From NCBI GenBank assembly GCA_047639575.1, contig JBLIOB010000126.1, positions 1 to 11,229 on the forward strand: a stretch of DNA of 11,229 bases, given 5' to 3'. Below, piece after piece: positions 1-7,234 of this stretch. The notes beneath the pieces are model-generated. The model saw only the letters and a program-made list of their open reading frames with translations. It did not search any database and was not told where the DNA came from. The stretch is from JBLIOB01 sp047639575 (GTDB taxonomy: Bacteria; Bacteroidota; Bacteroidia; Flavobacteriales_D; Parvicellaceae). Within the stretch, counting starts at the first letter, position 1, and every line of letters starts with the position of its first letter. The position numbers were made by a program, and so were the translations under genes.

Positions 1-258
1 TCCGAACGCAAATGCAATTGTACTTTTTTTATTTAGAGGTATGTCCTTATACCAGTATGCATTTACCCCAATGGAATAATTTCCTGTTTTGATATCCACA
101 GGGGCTCCAAGCCAAGAATCCCAATTAATATCAACCGCTATTCGATCAAACTTTTCGGGTCCATCGTCATCAGCCGTTAATTTAAAATACTCAAATAGTC
201 CTTGAGAAAAACTCGTAGAACTGAGTATCATTAGAATACTGAAAATCAGTAGTTTCAT
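1..258 (-). CDS. Outer-membrane beta-barrel-like protein, N-terminal part (3' end outside window)
   Basis: Only the first 86 codons are present; the gene runs off the left edge. The ATG at 258 opens a clear Sec signal peptide (MKLLIFSILMILSSTSFSQG) with likely cleavage after FSQ. The mature part begins with an acidic stretch (TADDDGPEKFDR). It then shows alternating hydrophobic and polar residues rich in aromatics (INWDSWLG, SIGVNAYWY, TIAFAFG), the pattern of beta-barrel strands. It resembles small outer-membrane proteins common in Bacteroidota, but no specific function can be assigned. The start overlaps the galE stop in an ATGA (255-258), so the two genes are co-transcribed and probably translationally coupled. 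Apart from this overlap nothing links the protein to sugar metabolism. Confidence 0.75.
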   Translation of the reverse strand, partial: MKLLIFSILMILSSTSFSQGLFEYFKLTADDDGPEKFDRIAVDINWDSWLGAPVDIKTGNYSIGVNAYWYKDIPLNKKSTIAFAFG

Positions 259-1268
259 TCTGGTTTATTCAAAGTTTTTTGCCAATTCCAAGCGCTTAAA
301 AGCGCCTCACTAATTGTCAATTTAGGTTCCCATCCTAATACGGTTTTAGCCTTATTAGTATCAGCAAAGATAGCAGGAACATCTCCTTCTCGCCTTTCTC
401 CCCATTTTATTGGCAATTTTAAGTTCGATTCTGTTTCAAAAGCATCGATAACATCTTTAACACTTGAGCCTCTGCCTGTTCCTATATTAAAAATATCAAT
501 GTTACCAGATTTGTTCTCCCACCTGAAAGCTTTAATATGTGCTTCGGCTACATCCATAACATGAATATAGTCTCGAATACACGTTCCGTCTGGCGTGTCA
601 TAATCACTGCCATAGACGGTTAATTCTTGCCTCCACCCAGCTGCAGTTTGTGTTAAAAATGGAATCAGGTTACTTGGAACCCCTTTTGGCAATTCTCCAA
701 TTAACCCGGAAGGATGTGCTCCAATCGGATTGAAATATCGAAGTAATACCACTTCTAAATCTTTATTAAACTTACAGTTTGACGTTAATATTGCTTCACC
801 TAATTGCTTCGTGTGTCCATAAGGGTTAGTCGGTTCTTTGATGGGGGCATTTTCACCAACTGGAATTTCATCTGGAATTCCATAAACTGTGCAAGAAGAG
901 GAAAACACTAATTTCGGCACCTTAAATTTTGCCATAACCTTAAGTATAGCGTTAAGGCTACCTAAGTTATTGTGATAATATTTCTCTGGCTCTTCAACCG
1001 ATTCCCCGACTGCCTTGAAAGCAGCAAAATGAATAACACCTACAATATCTGGGTGTTCGGAAAAAACAGATGAGACTTCTTTCTCATTATTGCAATCAAC
1101 TCGATAAAATAAAATATCTCGGTTAATTATTTTTTCAATTTGTCCGATTACGTTTACTGACGAATTAGAAAAATCATCTAATATAATTGGTACATACCCG
1201 TCATTTACCAGTTGAACCGCTGTATGGCTCCCAATAAATCCTGCTCCTCCTGTAATTACGACCTTCAT
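255..1268 (-). CDS. galE: UDP-glucose 4-epimerase GalE
   Basis: A 337-aa extended short-chain dehydrogenase/reductase, the usual full length for GalE. It interconverts UDP-glucose and UDP-galactose using bound NAD, supplying UDP-galactose for cell-surface polysaccharide or feeding galactose into glycolysis. The N-terminal Rossmann motif GGAGFIGS is at residues 7-14. The catalytic serine region SSSCTVYG is at 123-130. The YxxxK pair is Tyr150/Lys154 (NPYGHTK), followed by the GalE-typical RYFNPIGAHPSG at 177-188. The Cys in SSSCTVYG, where many homologues have Ala or Thr, is a minor variation. The ATG at 1268 is chosen because the glycine motif follows at the normal distance. An out-of-frame ATG lies 4 nt upstream. 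The gene is transcribed away from the response regulator at 1356 and overlaps its downstream neighbour by 4 bp. Confidence 0.95.
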   Translation of the reverse strand: MKVVITGGAGFIGSHTAVQLVNDGYVPIILDDFSNSSVNVIGQIEKIINRDILFYRVDCNNEKEVSSVFSEHPDIVGVIHFAAFKAVGESVEEPEKYYHNNLGSLNAILKVMAKFKVPKLVFSSSCTVYGIPDEIPVGENAPIKEPTNPYGHTKQLGEAILTSNCKFNKDLEVVLLRYFNPIGAHPSGLIGELPKGVPSNLIPFLTQTAAGWRQELTVYGSDYDTPDGTCIRDYIHVMDVAEAHIKAFRWENKSGNIDIFNIGTGRGSSVKDVIDAFETESNLKLPIKWGERREGDVPAIFADTNKAKTVLGWEPKLTISEALLSAWNWQKTLNKPE

Positions 1269-1301
1269 TCATAACAAAACTAATATTATATGCCGTTCTC
1301 C

Positions 1302-1331
1302 TTGACGGACGTCCAATAATTATTAAATTTA
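1302..1331 (+). promoter_or_regulatory. Candidate Bacteroidota-type promoter for the LytTR regulator gene
   Basis: A TTG at 1302-1304 is separated by 19 nt from TAAATTTA (1324-1331). This matches the Bacteroidota pattern TTG-N17-23-TANNTTTG except for the last base. It would place transcription start near 1338, leaving a leader of about 18 nt before the ATG at 1356. The same 87-bp divergent gap contains the palindromes GGACGTCC (1307-1314) and AATAATTATT (1315-1324), both inside the promoter spacer. AT-rich DNA gives such matches by chance, so this is tentative. Confidence 0.35.
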
Positions 1332-1355
1332 TAATTAACAAAACCCATTAACCAA

Positions 1356-2027
1356 ATGCACTGTTTAATTGTAGATGATGATACTACTTCCAGAAAAGTG
1401 ATTGAAGCTTTTGTGGAACAGGCAGACGACCTAGACCTAGCTGGTAGTTTTGGTGACCCGAAAGAAGCTTTAAAGTTTTTAAAGGCAAATGCTGTGGACG
1501 TTCTTTTTGTGGATATTGAAATGCCAGAGATGAGTGGTTTGGACATGGTTGATTCAATGCAAGGTAATCCTGCGGTAATCTTTATCACTGGAAAAGAAGA
1601 TTATGCGGTTGAGGCATTTAATAAAGATGCAGTTGACTATCTGGTAAAACCAGTTAAATATGATAGGTTTTTAAAGTCTCTAGAAAAAATACAACTGCCT
1701 GACGCAATCAGTGATACGAAATTTATTTTCGTGAAATCTGGATCTGTGTTGGTTAAAATAGATATTCATGATATCGATTATATCGAGTCGATAGGAGATT
1801 ATATAGGTGTTCACGTTGCTGATAAAAGATATGTGGTTCATACTACGATGAAGGAAGCAGAAAATAAACTACCAAAAAATGAATTTTGCCGAATCCACCG
1901 ATCTTTCATTATCAACTTCAATCGTATTGACCAGATTGAAGAAAACACAGTCGCAATAGTAGACAAAGTGCTGCCAATTAGCAGAACGTACCGTAAGAAT
2001 TTACTCAGTAGAATGAATATATTTTAG
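1356..2027 (+). CDS. LytTR-family response regulator (receiver + LytTR DNA-binding domain)
   Basis: A 223-aa two-domain transcription regulator. The receiver (about residues 1-115) has all expected residues: the acidic pocket at Asp7-Asp9 (IVDDD), phospho-acceptor Asp53 in FVDIEMPEMSG, Thr78 (FITGK) and Lys98 (LVKPV). The LytTR domain (about 120-222) shows the typical FVKSGS opening, DIDYIES, FCRIHRSFIIN at 177-187 and the closing PISRTYRKNLL. LytTR domains bind short direct repeats upstream of target promoters. The HPt gene starts 3 bp after the stop, so the two are one transcription unit and probably one phosphorelay. No histidine kinase is encoded nearby; in Bacteroidota, LytTR regulators usually sit beside a LytS/YpdA-type kinase. 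Targets are unknown. Confidence 0.93.
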   Translation: MHCLIVDDDTTSRKVIEAFVEQADDLDLAGSFGDPKEALKFLKANAVDVLFVDIEMPEMSGLDMVDSMQGNPAVIFITGKEDYAVEAFNKDAVDYLVKPVKYDRFLKSLEKIQLPDAISDTKFIFVKSGSVLVKIDIHDIDYIESIGDYIGVHVADKRYVVHTTMKEAENKLPKNEFCRIHRSFIINFNRIDQIEENTVAIVDKVLPISRTYRKNLLSRMNIF

Positions 2028-2030
2028 GAT

Positions 2031-2333
2031 ATGTTAGATCAAAATGCTCCCATCTATGATGTTCCCGTTCAATTAAGAGAATCGATTTTTATCGTTTACC
2101 TTAAAGAGTCGGCTGATTTGATTGATAAAATGAAGCAGGGTGTTAGGAACAATGACCTTGATTCTATTAAAAGTGCATCCCACAAACTAAAAGGCTCCTG
2201 CGTTACGGTTGGCGCAAATAAGTTAGCTGATTTTGCAAGAAAAATTGAGGGTAGTACAGAAGTTGAACCTGAAGTAATTATAGCACTGGCTGCAGAGTTT
2301 GACGTTATTAAAAGCCACATTCAAACTTTATAA
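2031..2333 (+). CDS. Stand-alone HPt (histidine phosphotransfer) domain protein
   Basis: A 100-aa soluble, mostly helical protein with a single HPt domain. The phospho-accepting histidine is His51 in SASHKLKGSCVTVGA (48-62), which matches the HPt signature HxLKGS. Following helix residues (KLADFARKIE, 64-73) fit the four-helix bundle. HPt proteins carry phosphate between the receiver of a hybrid kinase and a response regulator in the cytoplasm. Here the natural partner is the LytTR regulator immediately upstream (3-bp gap), and the kinase must be encoded elsewhere. The coding region ends at 2333; about 65 bp further on is the T10 tract of the following pseudogene. No strong terminator hairpin was found in between. 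Confidence 0.88.
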   Translation: MLDQNAPIYDVPVQLRESIFIVYLKESADLIDKMKQGVRNNDLDSIKSASHKLKGSCVTVGANKLADFARKIEGSTEVEPEVIIALAAEFDVIKSHIQTL

Positions 2334-2365
2334 TTTTACCCCCGGTAGATTGCGCTGAAGTTGTA

Positions 2366-3414
2366 ATGCCATCAACAGATTTAGCTACTGACCTATCCTT
2401 TTTTTTTTAAAAATTGGCTTCCGGTTAGATCGAATTTAACCTGCGGACAATCCAGAAGTAGCAATCATTAGTGGTTTTGGGTTACAGATTCGATTGGATC
2501 GAAAAGTTAAAGGAAAAGCCAATAACCTCAATCTAATTTCTGATGAACTGGAGCTGGCTCCGTGCATCGCCCCAAACGGCTCGGAAGTAAATGTCATTTC
2601 CAATTCCAAAATCATAGCTCATCCGAAAACAGAAAACTCTTTTCAAATAAGAAATTAGAGAACAGCGGTTCGCGGGTAATTGGTAGATCAGGAATACAGT
2701 TCCGAGATTTAATTCCAAATAGGTTGGGCGGAAGTATTATTGCTTCATATATTCAAATTCCTGAAGGAGGGCCAGTTCCAGACATGGTGCATTATCATAC
2801 CATTGGGTTTCAGCTTATCTATTGTTATAGAGGTTGGGTGAAATTGGTTTATTGTGGTAGAAGATCAAGGCCCACGGTTTATTTTACAAGCAGGAGATTG
2901 CATAACTCAACCTCCAGAAATTAGACATCAAGTTTTAGAAGCTTCAGACAATCTTGAAGTAATTGAAATTGGGCTTCCCTCGGACCATATGACGACCATT
3001 GATCATGAGCTGAAATTACCAACAGACATATATAATCCAGACCGAAAGTATCAAGGCCAGACTTTTAGCCATCATGTTAAAGGCCAAGCTATTTGGAACA
3101 ATTGGAAACATAAAGGGTCAGTTGCAAGAGATACTGGAATTCTTAAAGCCACAGCAAGAGTTACATCTGTCACAGTTGCTATTCCTAGCAACTTAAACCA
3201 ATTGGCTAATGATCTAAAACATCAATATGACATCCTTTTTGGCTTTATTACTTCTGGACGGATGAAGCTTTTGGTTGATCAAGAAGCCAGTGCTAACTTT
3301 AGTAAAGGAAATGCATTTGTTATTCCATCTGGAACGGATTATAGTTTTTCAGAGTTTAGTGACGATCTAGAAGTGGTGATTGTTTACTGGAAGTTCTCGA
3401 TTCTAAAACCATAA
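2366..3414 (+). pseudogene. Broken two-cupin protein gene (four or more inactivating lesions)
   Basis: A roughly 348-codon gene readable only by changing frame. ATG at 2366 gives MPSTDLATDLSFF, ending at the T10 tract (2399-2408). Reading continues one frame over as KIGFRLDRI, an in-frame TAA at 2437-2439, then PADNPEVAIISGFGLQIRLD, to a TAG at 2656. The next part, in a second frame from about 2640, contains RSGIQFRDLIPNRLGG, IPEGGPVPDMVHYHTIGFQ and GWVKLVY. Around 2849-2855 the frame shifts back and gives EDQGPRFILQAGDC, QPPEIRHQVLEAS, and a second cupin ending at 3414. The central part strongly resembles a cupin (HYH metal-ligand region, PPEIRH). The N-terminus (FFLKIGFRLDRI.PAD) resembles a VOC/glyoxalase strand, which is less certain. 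The substrate is unknown. The joined reading makes sense only as an ancestral intact protein. A sequencing error could explain the T10 shift but hardly all lesions. Confidence 0.8.
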
Positions 3415-3427
3415 TTGCAAACTACAG

Positions 3428-3730
3428 TTACACAACTTCGTTCTCAAACTGCTCATCCAACACATCTGTCGATTGCTTTTGATTTTCCCCAATGCTACTA
3501 GCCAATACGAAAACGACCAAAACACCTAGCGCGGCTCCAAGGAGACCAAGACCATACATCAGTATTCCTTCATCTTCGAACACAATTAAACCAATCAGCA
3601 CTCCGGCTATTTCACAACCAACCCAAGCAATTATAGTTAAAGCAATAAATAACCCACGAGAATGTCCTTTATCACTCGCAATTCCTCCAATTTTTTTTGA
3701 CAAAAAAATCAATCCAAATATTTCCAGCAT
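3428..3730 (-). CDS. Small inner-membrane protein, unknown function
   Basis: A 100-aa protein with two clear membrane helices (about residues 28-50 and 57-80) and a shorter hydrophobic N-terminal stretch (MLEIFGLIFLSKKIG). The C-terminal 20 residues are hydrophilic and acidic (DVLDEQFENEVV). A small charged loop (FEDEG, 51-55) separates the helices. The size and layout resemble short uncharacterised membrane proteins of Bacteroidota that begin with a similar FGLIFLSKKIG-type segment; no function can be given. It converges on the cupin pseudogene, with only 13 bp between the two stops. The 170 bp upstream of its start (3731-3900) hold nothing recognisable. Hydrophobicity, ATG start and single-frame integrity favour a real gene. 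Confidence 0.7.
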   Translation of the reverse strand: MLEIFGLIFLSKKIGGIASDKGHSRGLFIALTIIAWVGCEIAGVLIGLIVFEDEGILMYGLGLLGAALGVLVVFVLASSIGENQKQSTDVLDEQFENEVV

Positions 3731-3890
3731 ACTATTTAATTAAGTCCAGTCAGGTTGAGGATGACCTCTAACGCTTTGGCGCAGGTACAATGAAGATATA
3801 ATAAAACTGGAATCATTTTGAGTTACCAACACTAAAATTTAGAATTCTGGGCGCAATTTTAATTCTGAGTAGTTATATCTACATCCTATC

Positions 3891-3931
3891 GAAAACAAAA
3901 CAAGCCTTCCGAACAACTGTCCGAAAGGCTT
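3891..3931 (-). terminator. Rho-independent terminator downstream of tRNA-Ala
   Basis: Read on the minus strand, a 12-bp stem (arms 3931-3920 and 3913-3902, including two G-T pairs) closes a 6-nt loop CAGTTG. It is followed at once by the T-rich tail GTTTTGTTTT (3901-3892). It lies 13 nt past the mature tRNA 3' end, the expected place for termination of a monocistronic tRNA transcript. Confidence 0.85.
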
Positions 3932-3943
3932 GCTATTATTTAG

Positions 3944-4017
3944 TGGAGATACTCGGAGTCGAACCGAGGACCTTCTGAATGCCATCCAGACGCTCTAGCC
4001 AGCTGAGCTATACCCCC
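3944..4017 (-). tRNA. tRNA-Ala (anticodon GGC)
   Basis: A 74-nt tRNA on the minus strand. The acceptor stem GGGGGTA pairs with TATCTCC and includes the G3:U70 wobble pair that is the universal alanine identity element. The D arm is GCTC...GAGC. The anticodon stem TCTGG/TCAGA encloses the loop ATGGCAT, giving anticodon GGC (reads GCC and GCT). The T arm carries the standard GGTTCGACTCC core. The discriminator base is A; CCA is not encoded and must be added after transcription. It is flanked by a promoter-like element upstream and a strong terminator downstream, so it is a single-gene unit. Confidence 0.97.
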
Positions 4018-4034
4018 AAATAGTATTGGTAGTG

Positions 4035-4068
4035 CAAATATATCAGTTCTTTTCGCTTGTGAAAGCAA
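4035..4068 (-). promoter_or_regulatory. Promoter of the tRNA-Ala gene
   Basis: On the minus strand TATATTTG (4042-4035) is an exact match to the Bacteroidota -7 element TANNTTTG. A TTG (4068-4066) lies 23 nt upstream, at the long end of the accepted 17-23 nt spacing. Transcription would begin near 4028, about 11 nt before the first base of the mature tRNA. Position and match quality make this the best promoter in the window. Confidence 0.55.
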
Positions 4069-4120
4069 TAATGATAACTACTTGTGGATCCCGCCTATCG
4101 AATATCGAATACTGTTCACT

Positions 4121-4152
4121 TTTAACCGAAATACCATCGTTTGTCGGTTAAA
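4121..4152 (+). repeat. Perfect 9-bp inverted repeat upstream of the T9SS surface-protein gene
   Basis: TTTAACCGA (4121-4129) and TCGGTTAAA (4144-4152) are perfect inverted copies separated by 14 nt. The repeat ends 58 nt before the ATG at 4211, in the promoter/leader zone. It could be an operator for a dimeric regulator, or a hairpin at the start of the transcript. A 7-nt tandem repeat (ATCGAAT twice, 4097-4110) lies just upstream. Confidence 0.5.
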
Positions 4153-4210
4153 TCGGACGTTTCAAATAATTCACATAACAAATTCAACTCAGATTGGTAC
4201 ATTTACTCAT

Positions 4211-6247
4211 ATGAGAATCATCCTTCTATTCTTGATTATTATTACGTCTATTACAAGCATCTCTCAGACAAGTTTATCTGGAGTTGTGAATAGTTATTTC
4301 CCTGTTTCAAACTTGAATATAGTTACTGCTACGGCAACTGTGCCTTCGGTAATAGGTTTATCTATCGGAGATACTTTGTTAATCATCCAAATGAAAGGTG
4401 CTAACATTGACATTAGCGACTCTCCTACATATGGTACTGTAGATAATTATTATGGCGCTGGAAATGTGGAATTCGTTGAAATTTGTGACCTTATTGGTAC
4501 AGATATCGTTTTCACTCACTTGTTAGAAAAATCCTACCAGTCGGGCGGTTCAATTCAGTTGATCTCATTTCCAGACTATGCGGATATAAGTATCGATGGA
4601 CCAGTAACAGCTCAAGAATGGGATGGATCATCTGGTGGCGTTGTACTCATGAGAGCCCAAAACAGTATTATACTTAATGACAACATAGACGTCTCTCACC
4701 AAGGCTTTCGAGGAGGAACACACATCAATTCTCCGTTCGGCTGCACTTTTTTCTTGTCGCTTTCAGGTTATGAATACGAAGCATCACTTGGTCATGGTGG
4801 TATGAAAGGTGAAGGTATTGCAGGTTATACAACAAATAATGGCGGTCGTGGAGCACTCGGCAATGGAGGTGGTGGTGGAAATGACCACAATTCTGGTGGT
4901 GGTGGAGGCTCGAATCTCGGAGCTGGCGGAATTGGAGGAATTAATGACGAACCAAACACGTCTCTTTGTCAAGGTGATTACCCTGGGGATGGAGGAATAG
5001 CAATGGTTACTGGTAGTTCATCAGGTAGAATGTATCTAGGTGGTGGAGGTGGCGCTGGTCATAGTAATGGTCCTTATGACAATAAAGCCGGTGATGGTGG
5101 TGGCATGGTTATTTTAATTGCCAACGACATCATCGGCAACGGAAATACTATTTCAGCCAATGGACAGGCAGGAATACAAGGATCAGGAGATGGTGGAAGC
5201 GGTGGAGGTGCAGGCGGTTCCATTATGCTTGAATCAAATAGCTTTTCGGGCACAATTGATCTAGAAGCTAATGGTGCGAACGGTGGTGCTGGAAATGGCT
5301 GGTGGGTTGACTCACTTGGCATCGCGATCAGCACAAATCCAGACAGATGTTTCGGTCCAGGTGGGGGCGGAGGTGGCGGATTGATTTGGTTTAAATCTGG
5401 GTCAACACCGGGTGGTGCAAATGTAAGTTATACTGGCGGAAATAACGGTATCGTAATCAATACAACTAACACAGGTTGTGATGGAAGTACTTTAGGTGCA
5501 ATGCCAGGAAATGATGGTGCCTCCCAATTTAATGGCGGCTTAATAATGGGTAATAAAATTAACAAAGCTTGCGTTTTCAACCCTCAACTTGATGTTGGAA
5601 ATGACACAACTATTTGCGACTCAGAATCCATTACACTTACTGCTGCGCTAGTTGGAGGCTACGAATGGTCGTCAGGAGAAACTACTCAATCAATTACGAC
5701 TTCTGGAAGCGGAACATATTGGGTGAAAGTTGATTTAGGAGGTGAGTTTATCTGTGATACAATCATCGTTAGTCGGGCCGGTTTAACTGTGGATATCGGA
5801 GATGATCAGGCAATTTGTGGAAGCGATCTCGCTATCTTGGATGCTGGTGCAGGTGGAGTCTCATACACTTGGTCAAATTCTGAAACCACACAAGTCATTC
5901 AAGTTTCTTTAGGAGGAACTTACTCTGTCATTGTGGATGATGGAGTTTGCGTTAATTCAGATGAAGTCGTCATTATAAAATGTGTCGAAGATTTATTTAT
6001 TCCCAACACAATTACACCAAACGGAGATGGAGAAAATGATACTTGGATCATAAACGGTTTACAAGATTTTCCGGAAAACGCTGTCGTAATAATGAATCGG
6101 AACGGGGCCGAAGTTTATAGCTCAGTAGATTACCAAAGTGATTGGAATGGCGGAAGTTTACCTGCCTCTACCTACTTTTATTTTCTTGATCTAAAAGACG
6201 GGATAAGCACTTTTAAAGGAACAATTACGGTTGTAAAACAATTATGA
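4211..6247 (+). CDS. Glycine-rich secreted surface protein with type IX secretion (CHU_C-type) sorting domain
   Basis: A 678-aa exported protein. The reading frame is open further upstream (4082), but ATG 4211 is chosen because it directly opens a signal peptide (MRIILLFLIIITSITSISQT). Residues 20-190 form a beta-rich N-terminal region (GDTLLIIQMKGA, SGGVVLMRAQNSI). Residues 194-445 are strongly glycine-rich, with runs such as NGGGGGND, SGGGGGSN and GPGGGGGGG between short beta-strand motifs. Two Ig-like repeats follow (about 459-520 and 524-590), each with the pattern DxGxDxxIC...W/TWSxxETTQ...GTYxVxV. The end (592-678: FIPNTITPNGDGENDTW to FKGTITVVK) is a gliding-motility-associated C-terminal domain. 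That domain directs export through the type IX system and surface attachment. The probable role is a cell-surface adhesin or glue-like coat; the ligand is unknown. The stop overlaps the next start by 4 bp. Confidence 0.88.
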   Translation: MRIILLFLIIITSITSISQTSLSGVVNSYFPVSNLNIVTATATVPSVIGLSIGDTLLIIQMKGANIDISDSPTYGTVDNYYGAGNVEFVEICDLIGTDIVFTHLLEKSYQSGGSIQLISFPDYADISIDGPVTAQEWDGSSGGVVLMRAQNSIILNDNIDVSHQGFRGGTHINSPFGCTFFLSLSGYEYEASLGHGGMKGEGIAGYTTNNGGRGALGNGGGGGNDHNSGGGGGSNLGAGGIGGINDEPNTSLCQGDYPGDGGIAMVTGSSSGRMYLGGGGGAGHSNGPYDNKAGDGGGMVILIANDIIGNGNTISANGQAGIQGSGDGGSGGGAGGSIMLESNSFSGTIDLEANGANGGAGNGWWVDSLGIAISTNPDRCFGPGGGGGGGLIWFKSGSTPGGANVSYTGGNNGIVINTTNTGCDGSTLGAMPGNDGASQFNGGLIMGNKINKACVFNPQLDVGNDTTICDSESITLTAALVGGYEWSSGETTQSITTSGSGTYWVKVDLGGEFICDTIIVSRAGLTVDIGDDQAICGSDLAILDAGAGGVSYTWSNSETTQVIQVSLGGTYSVIVDDGVCVNSDEVVIIKCVEDLFIPNTITPNGDGENDTWIINGLQDFPENAVVIMNRNGAEVYSSVDYQSDWNGGSLPASTYFYFLDLKDGISTFKGTITVVKQL

Positions 6248-7182
6248 AAATTCTAATCTATATCGTCATTTTAGGGTTTTGTTTCAACGGAATTGCACAA
6301 CAACTTCCCGTTTTTTCATTGTATAATTCTAATCCGTATGTTCTAAATCCAGCTTTTGCCGGGTCTAAATACTATTGGGACATTACATTACAGCATCGCT
6401 CTCAATGGGTTGGTTATGACGATGGGCCAAGTACCCAATTGTTTTCAAGTCATTCAAGAATTGACGGTGCTGCTTCCGCGTTTGGTGGCTATTTCTATAA
6501 TGATCGAAATGGAGTTTTAGGCAATATCGGTTTTAGCGGTAGCTATGCCTACCATGCAGACCTCAGTGAAGTCTTTGAATTATCTTTTGGAGTGGCTGCA
6601 TCATTTACCCAGTATAAATTGCTTGGAAATAAAGTCACTTTAAACAGTCCGACTGACAATTTAATTGATGCTTCAAAAGGAAAAGCAGGTGCTTTCAACG
6701 CTTCATTTGGCTCTTTGTTTTACAGTGATAATTTTTACCTTGGTTTATCCGCGTTAAACATTTTGTCGCCTAAAATTGATTATTTCAGCGGAACAACTAC
6801 TCCACTTAAAACACATTTTCATCTTCAAACAGGGGGTTTGATCCAGATTTCTACCAACGGCTCAATTCAACCCGCAGCTACGATAAATTATTTAGCCGGA
6901 AATCCAATTGGCATTGAAATGCAGGCGGTATATGAGTATGTTGACATAATAAAAGGTGGAATCGGATACCGTTGGAAAGACGCAATCAGCTTTCTTATTG
7001 GAGTACGTTTATTCGATGAGCTTTATTTAAATTATGCCTACGATTTAGGTATCTCAAATATATCAAAAGGCCACAGCGGATCTCATGAAATCATGTTAAG
7101 CTATAATTTTTATTACAATCCGATTTATAAAAACAGCAAGGCTAAGTACAACCTAGGAAGGATTAAAAAGCGTCCAGACTGA
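6244..7182 (+). CDS. PorP/SprF-family type IX secretion outer-membrane protein
   Basis: A 312-aa protein starting with a signal peptide (MKILIYIVILGFCFNGIAQQ). The family hallmark follows directly: LPVFSLYNSNPYVLNPAFAGS at about 21-41, then LQHRSQWVGYDDGPSTQ (49-65) and SSHSRI. The rest alternates glycine and aromatic residues as in a transmembrane beta-barrel (GGYFYNDRNGVLGNIGFSGSY, LFDELYLNYAYDLG). In Flavobacterium johnsoniae, SprF is needed specifically for surface delivery of the adhesin SprB, and many genes for CHU_C-domain proteins sit next to their own PorP/SprF. The ATGA overlap with the upstream surface-protein gene makes the same pairing very likely here. The predicted location is the outer membrane. 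Length is close to the family norm, and no lesion is visible. Confidence 0.93.
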   Translation: MKILIYIVILGFCFNGIAQQLPVFSLYNSNPYVLNPAFAGSKYYWDITLQHRSQWVGYDDGPSTQLFSSHSRIDGAASAFGGYFYNDRNGVLGNIGFSGSYAYHADLSEVFELSFGVAASFTQYKLLGNKVTLNSPTDNLIDASKGKAGAFNASFGSLFYSDNFYLGLSALNILSPKIDYFSGTTTPLKTHFHLQTGGLIQISTNGSIQPAATINYLAGNPIGIEMQAVYEYVDIIKGGIGYRWKDAISFLIGVRLFDELYLNYAYDLGISNISKGHSGSHEIMLSYNFYYNPIYKNSKAKYNLGRIKKRPD

Positions 7183-7234
7183 TTGAACTGAAAAAATTCA
7201 AATAATAAATTACACCCACACTGTACTATTAGGC

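Noticed and set aside
2391..2410. T10 tract as a rho-independent terminator for the regulator-HPt unit
   Set aside because: No convincing GC stem precedes it, and it lies within the reconstructed coding sequence of the cupin pseudogene, where it explains a frameshift.
3492..3743. Plus-strand open frame of 83 codons
   Set aside because: It mirrors the minus-strand membrane-protein gene and has low-complexity Pro/Thr/Ile content typical of an antisense shadow.
4082..4210. In-frame upstream extension of the T9SS surface-protein gene beginning MWIPPIEYRILF
   Set aside because: The extension would bury the signal peptide 43 residues inside the protein and overlaps the inverted repeat; ATG 4211 begins exactly at the signal peptide.
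4795..5400. GGTGGTGG-rich DNA as a tandem repeat array
   Set aside because: The GGT/GGA runs encode polyglycine and are irregular in spacing and unit; no fixed period was seen.
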